This document shows positions 63,673 to 64,000 of a DNA stretch of 64,000 nt, piece after piece. Under the pieces are notes generated by a model, which made no database searches, was not told where the DNA came from, and saw only the letters and a program-made list of their open reading frames with translations. Numbering within the stretch: the stretch's first letter is position 1; every line of letters starts with the position of its first letter. The position numbers were made by a program, and so were the translations under genes. The DNA comes from Sciurus carolinensis (lineage: Eukaryota > Chordata > Mammalia > Rodentia > Sciuridae), in NCBI RefSeq assembly GCF_902686445.1, contig NC_062229.1:5427503-5491502 (forward strand), written 5' to 3'.

Positions 63673-63878
63673 CTGCCAGGGCGAGCAGGGGCAGCTTAGC
63701 CTGCCCCACCGGCTCTCCAGCCCCGAGAGGGAGCCAAGAGGTGGACAAGGGCAGAGGGCTGGGGCGTGCGGGAGGGGGTGTCCCATAGGAGCGCCAAAGG
63801 CGGCAAAGTGCGTGCGTAACAGGAGACCCTGGGCTCCTTTCCAAGGGTTGGAGAGAGGGGCTGGTGGTGGCAGGGGAC

Positions 63879-63881
<3 letters not shown>

Positions 63882-63917
<36 letters not shown>

Positions 63918-63932
63918 TGTGTGTGTGTGTGG
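63882..63932 (+). repeat. (GT)n microsatellite
   Basis: GT dinucleotides interrupted once by GG, in the MYO1F intron at the window edge. Confidence 0.95.
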
Positions 63933-64000
63933 TGGGGGTGGGGTGGGGGGCCTGCTGTGGGAGCTCTATGGGGAGCTGGAGGGAGTGGGGACCCACAAGG

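Noticed and set aside
1..64000. CRISPR arrays, bacterial operons, phage or defence systems
   Set aside because: The window is vertebrate genomic DNA with spliced genes and SINEs. The regular repeats present are microsatellites, coding repeats and interspersed elements.

Overview
This is a nuclear mammalian chromosome segment holding four protein-coding genes in the order HNRNPM (+, 3' part), PRAM1 (-), ZNF414 (-) and MYO1F (-, 3' part). This is the same order as on human chromosome 19p13.2 (established knowledge). The abundant tRNA-Ala-derived ID SINEs, many fused to a B1/7SL-like unit, point to a squirrel-family rodent (ground squirrel or marmot type); that is inference from repeat style, not a database match.

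Layout. 1-28.3 kb: intron and the last 14 exons of HNRNPM, an RNA-binding splicing regulator with three RRMs and a long Met/Arg-rich hexapeptide repeat. Its introns carry SINEs, old L1/L2/MIR pieces and one LTR-like insertion near 17 kb. 28.3-36.6 kb: PRAM1, convergent with HNRNPM, a myeloid adaptor with a proline/lysine repeat exon and a C-terminal helically extended SH3 fold. 36.6-41.15 kb: intergenic DNA with no gene I recognise. 41.2-44.6 kb: ZNF414, a small C2H2 zinc-finger gene with a GC-rich promoter. 44.6-47.6 kb: intergenic. 47.6-64 kb: MYO1F, the last 15 coding exons of a long-tailed class I myosin (second half of the motor, IQ, TH1, TH2, SH3).

I built the exon models by hand: I matched conserved protein families, located GT/AG boundaries and checked that phases add up. 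PRAM1 sums to 2256 nt, ZNF414 to 1266 nt and the MYO1F part to 1941 nt, all multiples of three. HNRNPM is one base too long, because one RRM1 exon carries a surplus base that creates an early stop.

The most interesting signals are in HNRNPM: an 8-nt microexon inside the RNP1 motif of RRM1, the one-base frameshift beside it, an apparent U12-type intron inside RRM2, and a 117-nt in-frame exitron. Outside it are an apparent start-codon-then-splice layout shared by PRAM1 and ZNF414, a TCTCGCGAGA promoter palindrome, a GC-box-packed MYO1F intron, and MYO1F introns that look like decayed CAGGTG-rich tandem repeats. I found no CRISPR array, operon, bacterial element or functional tRNA gene.
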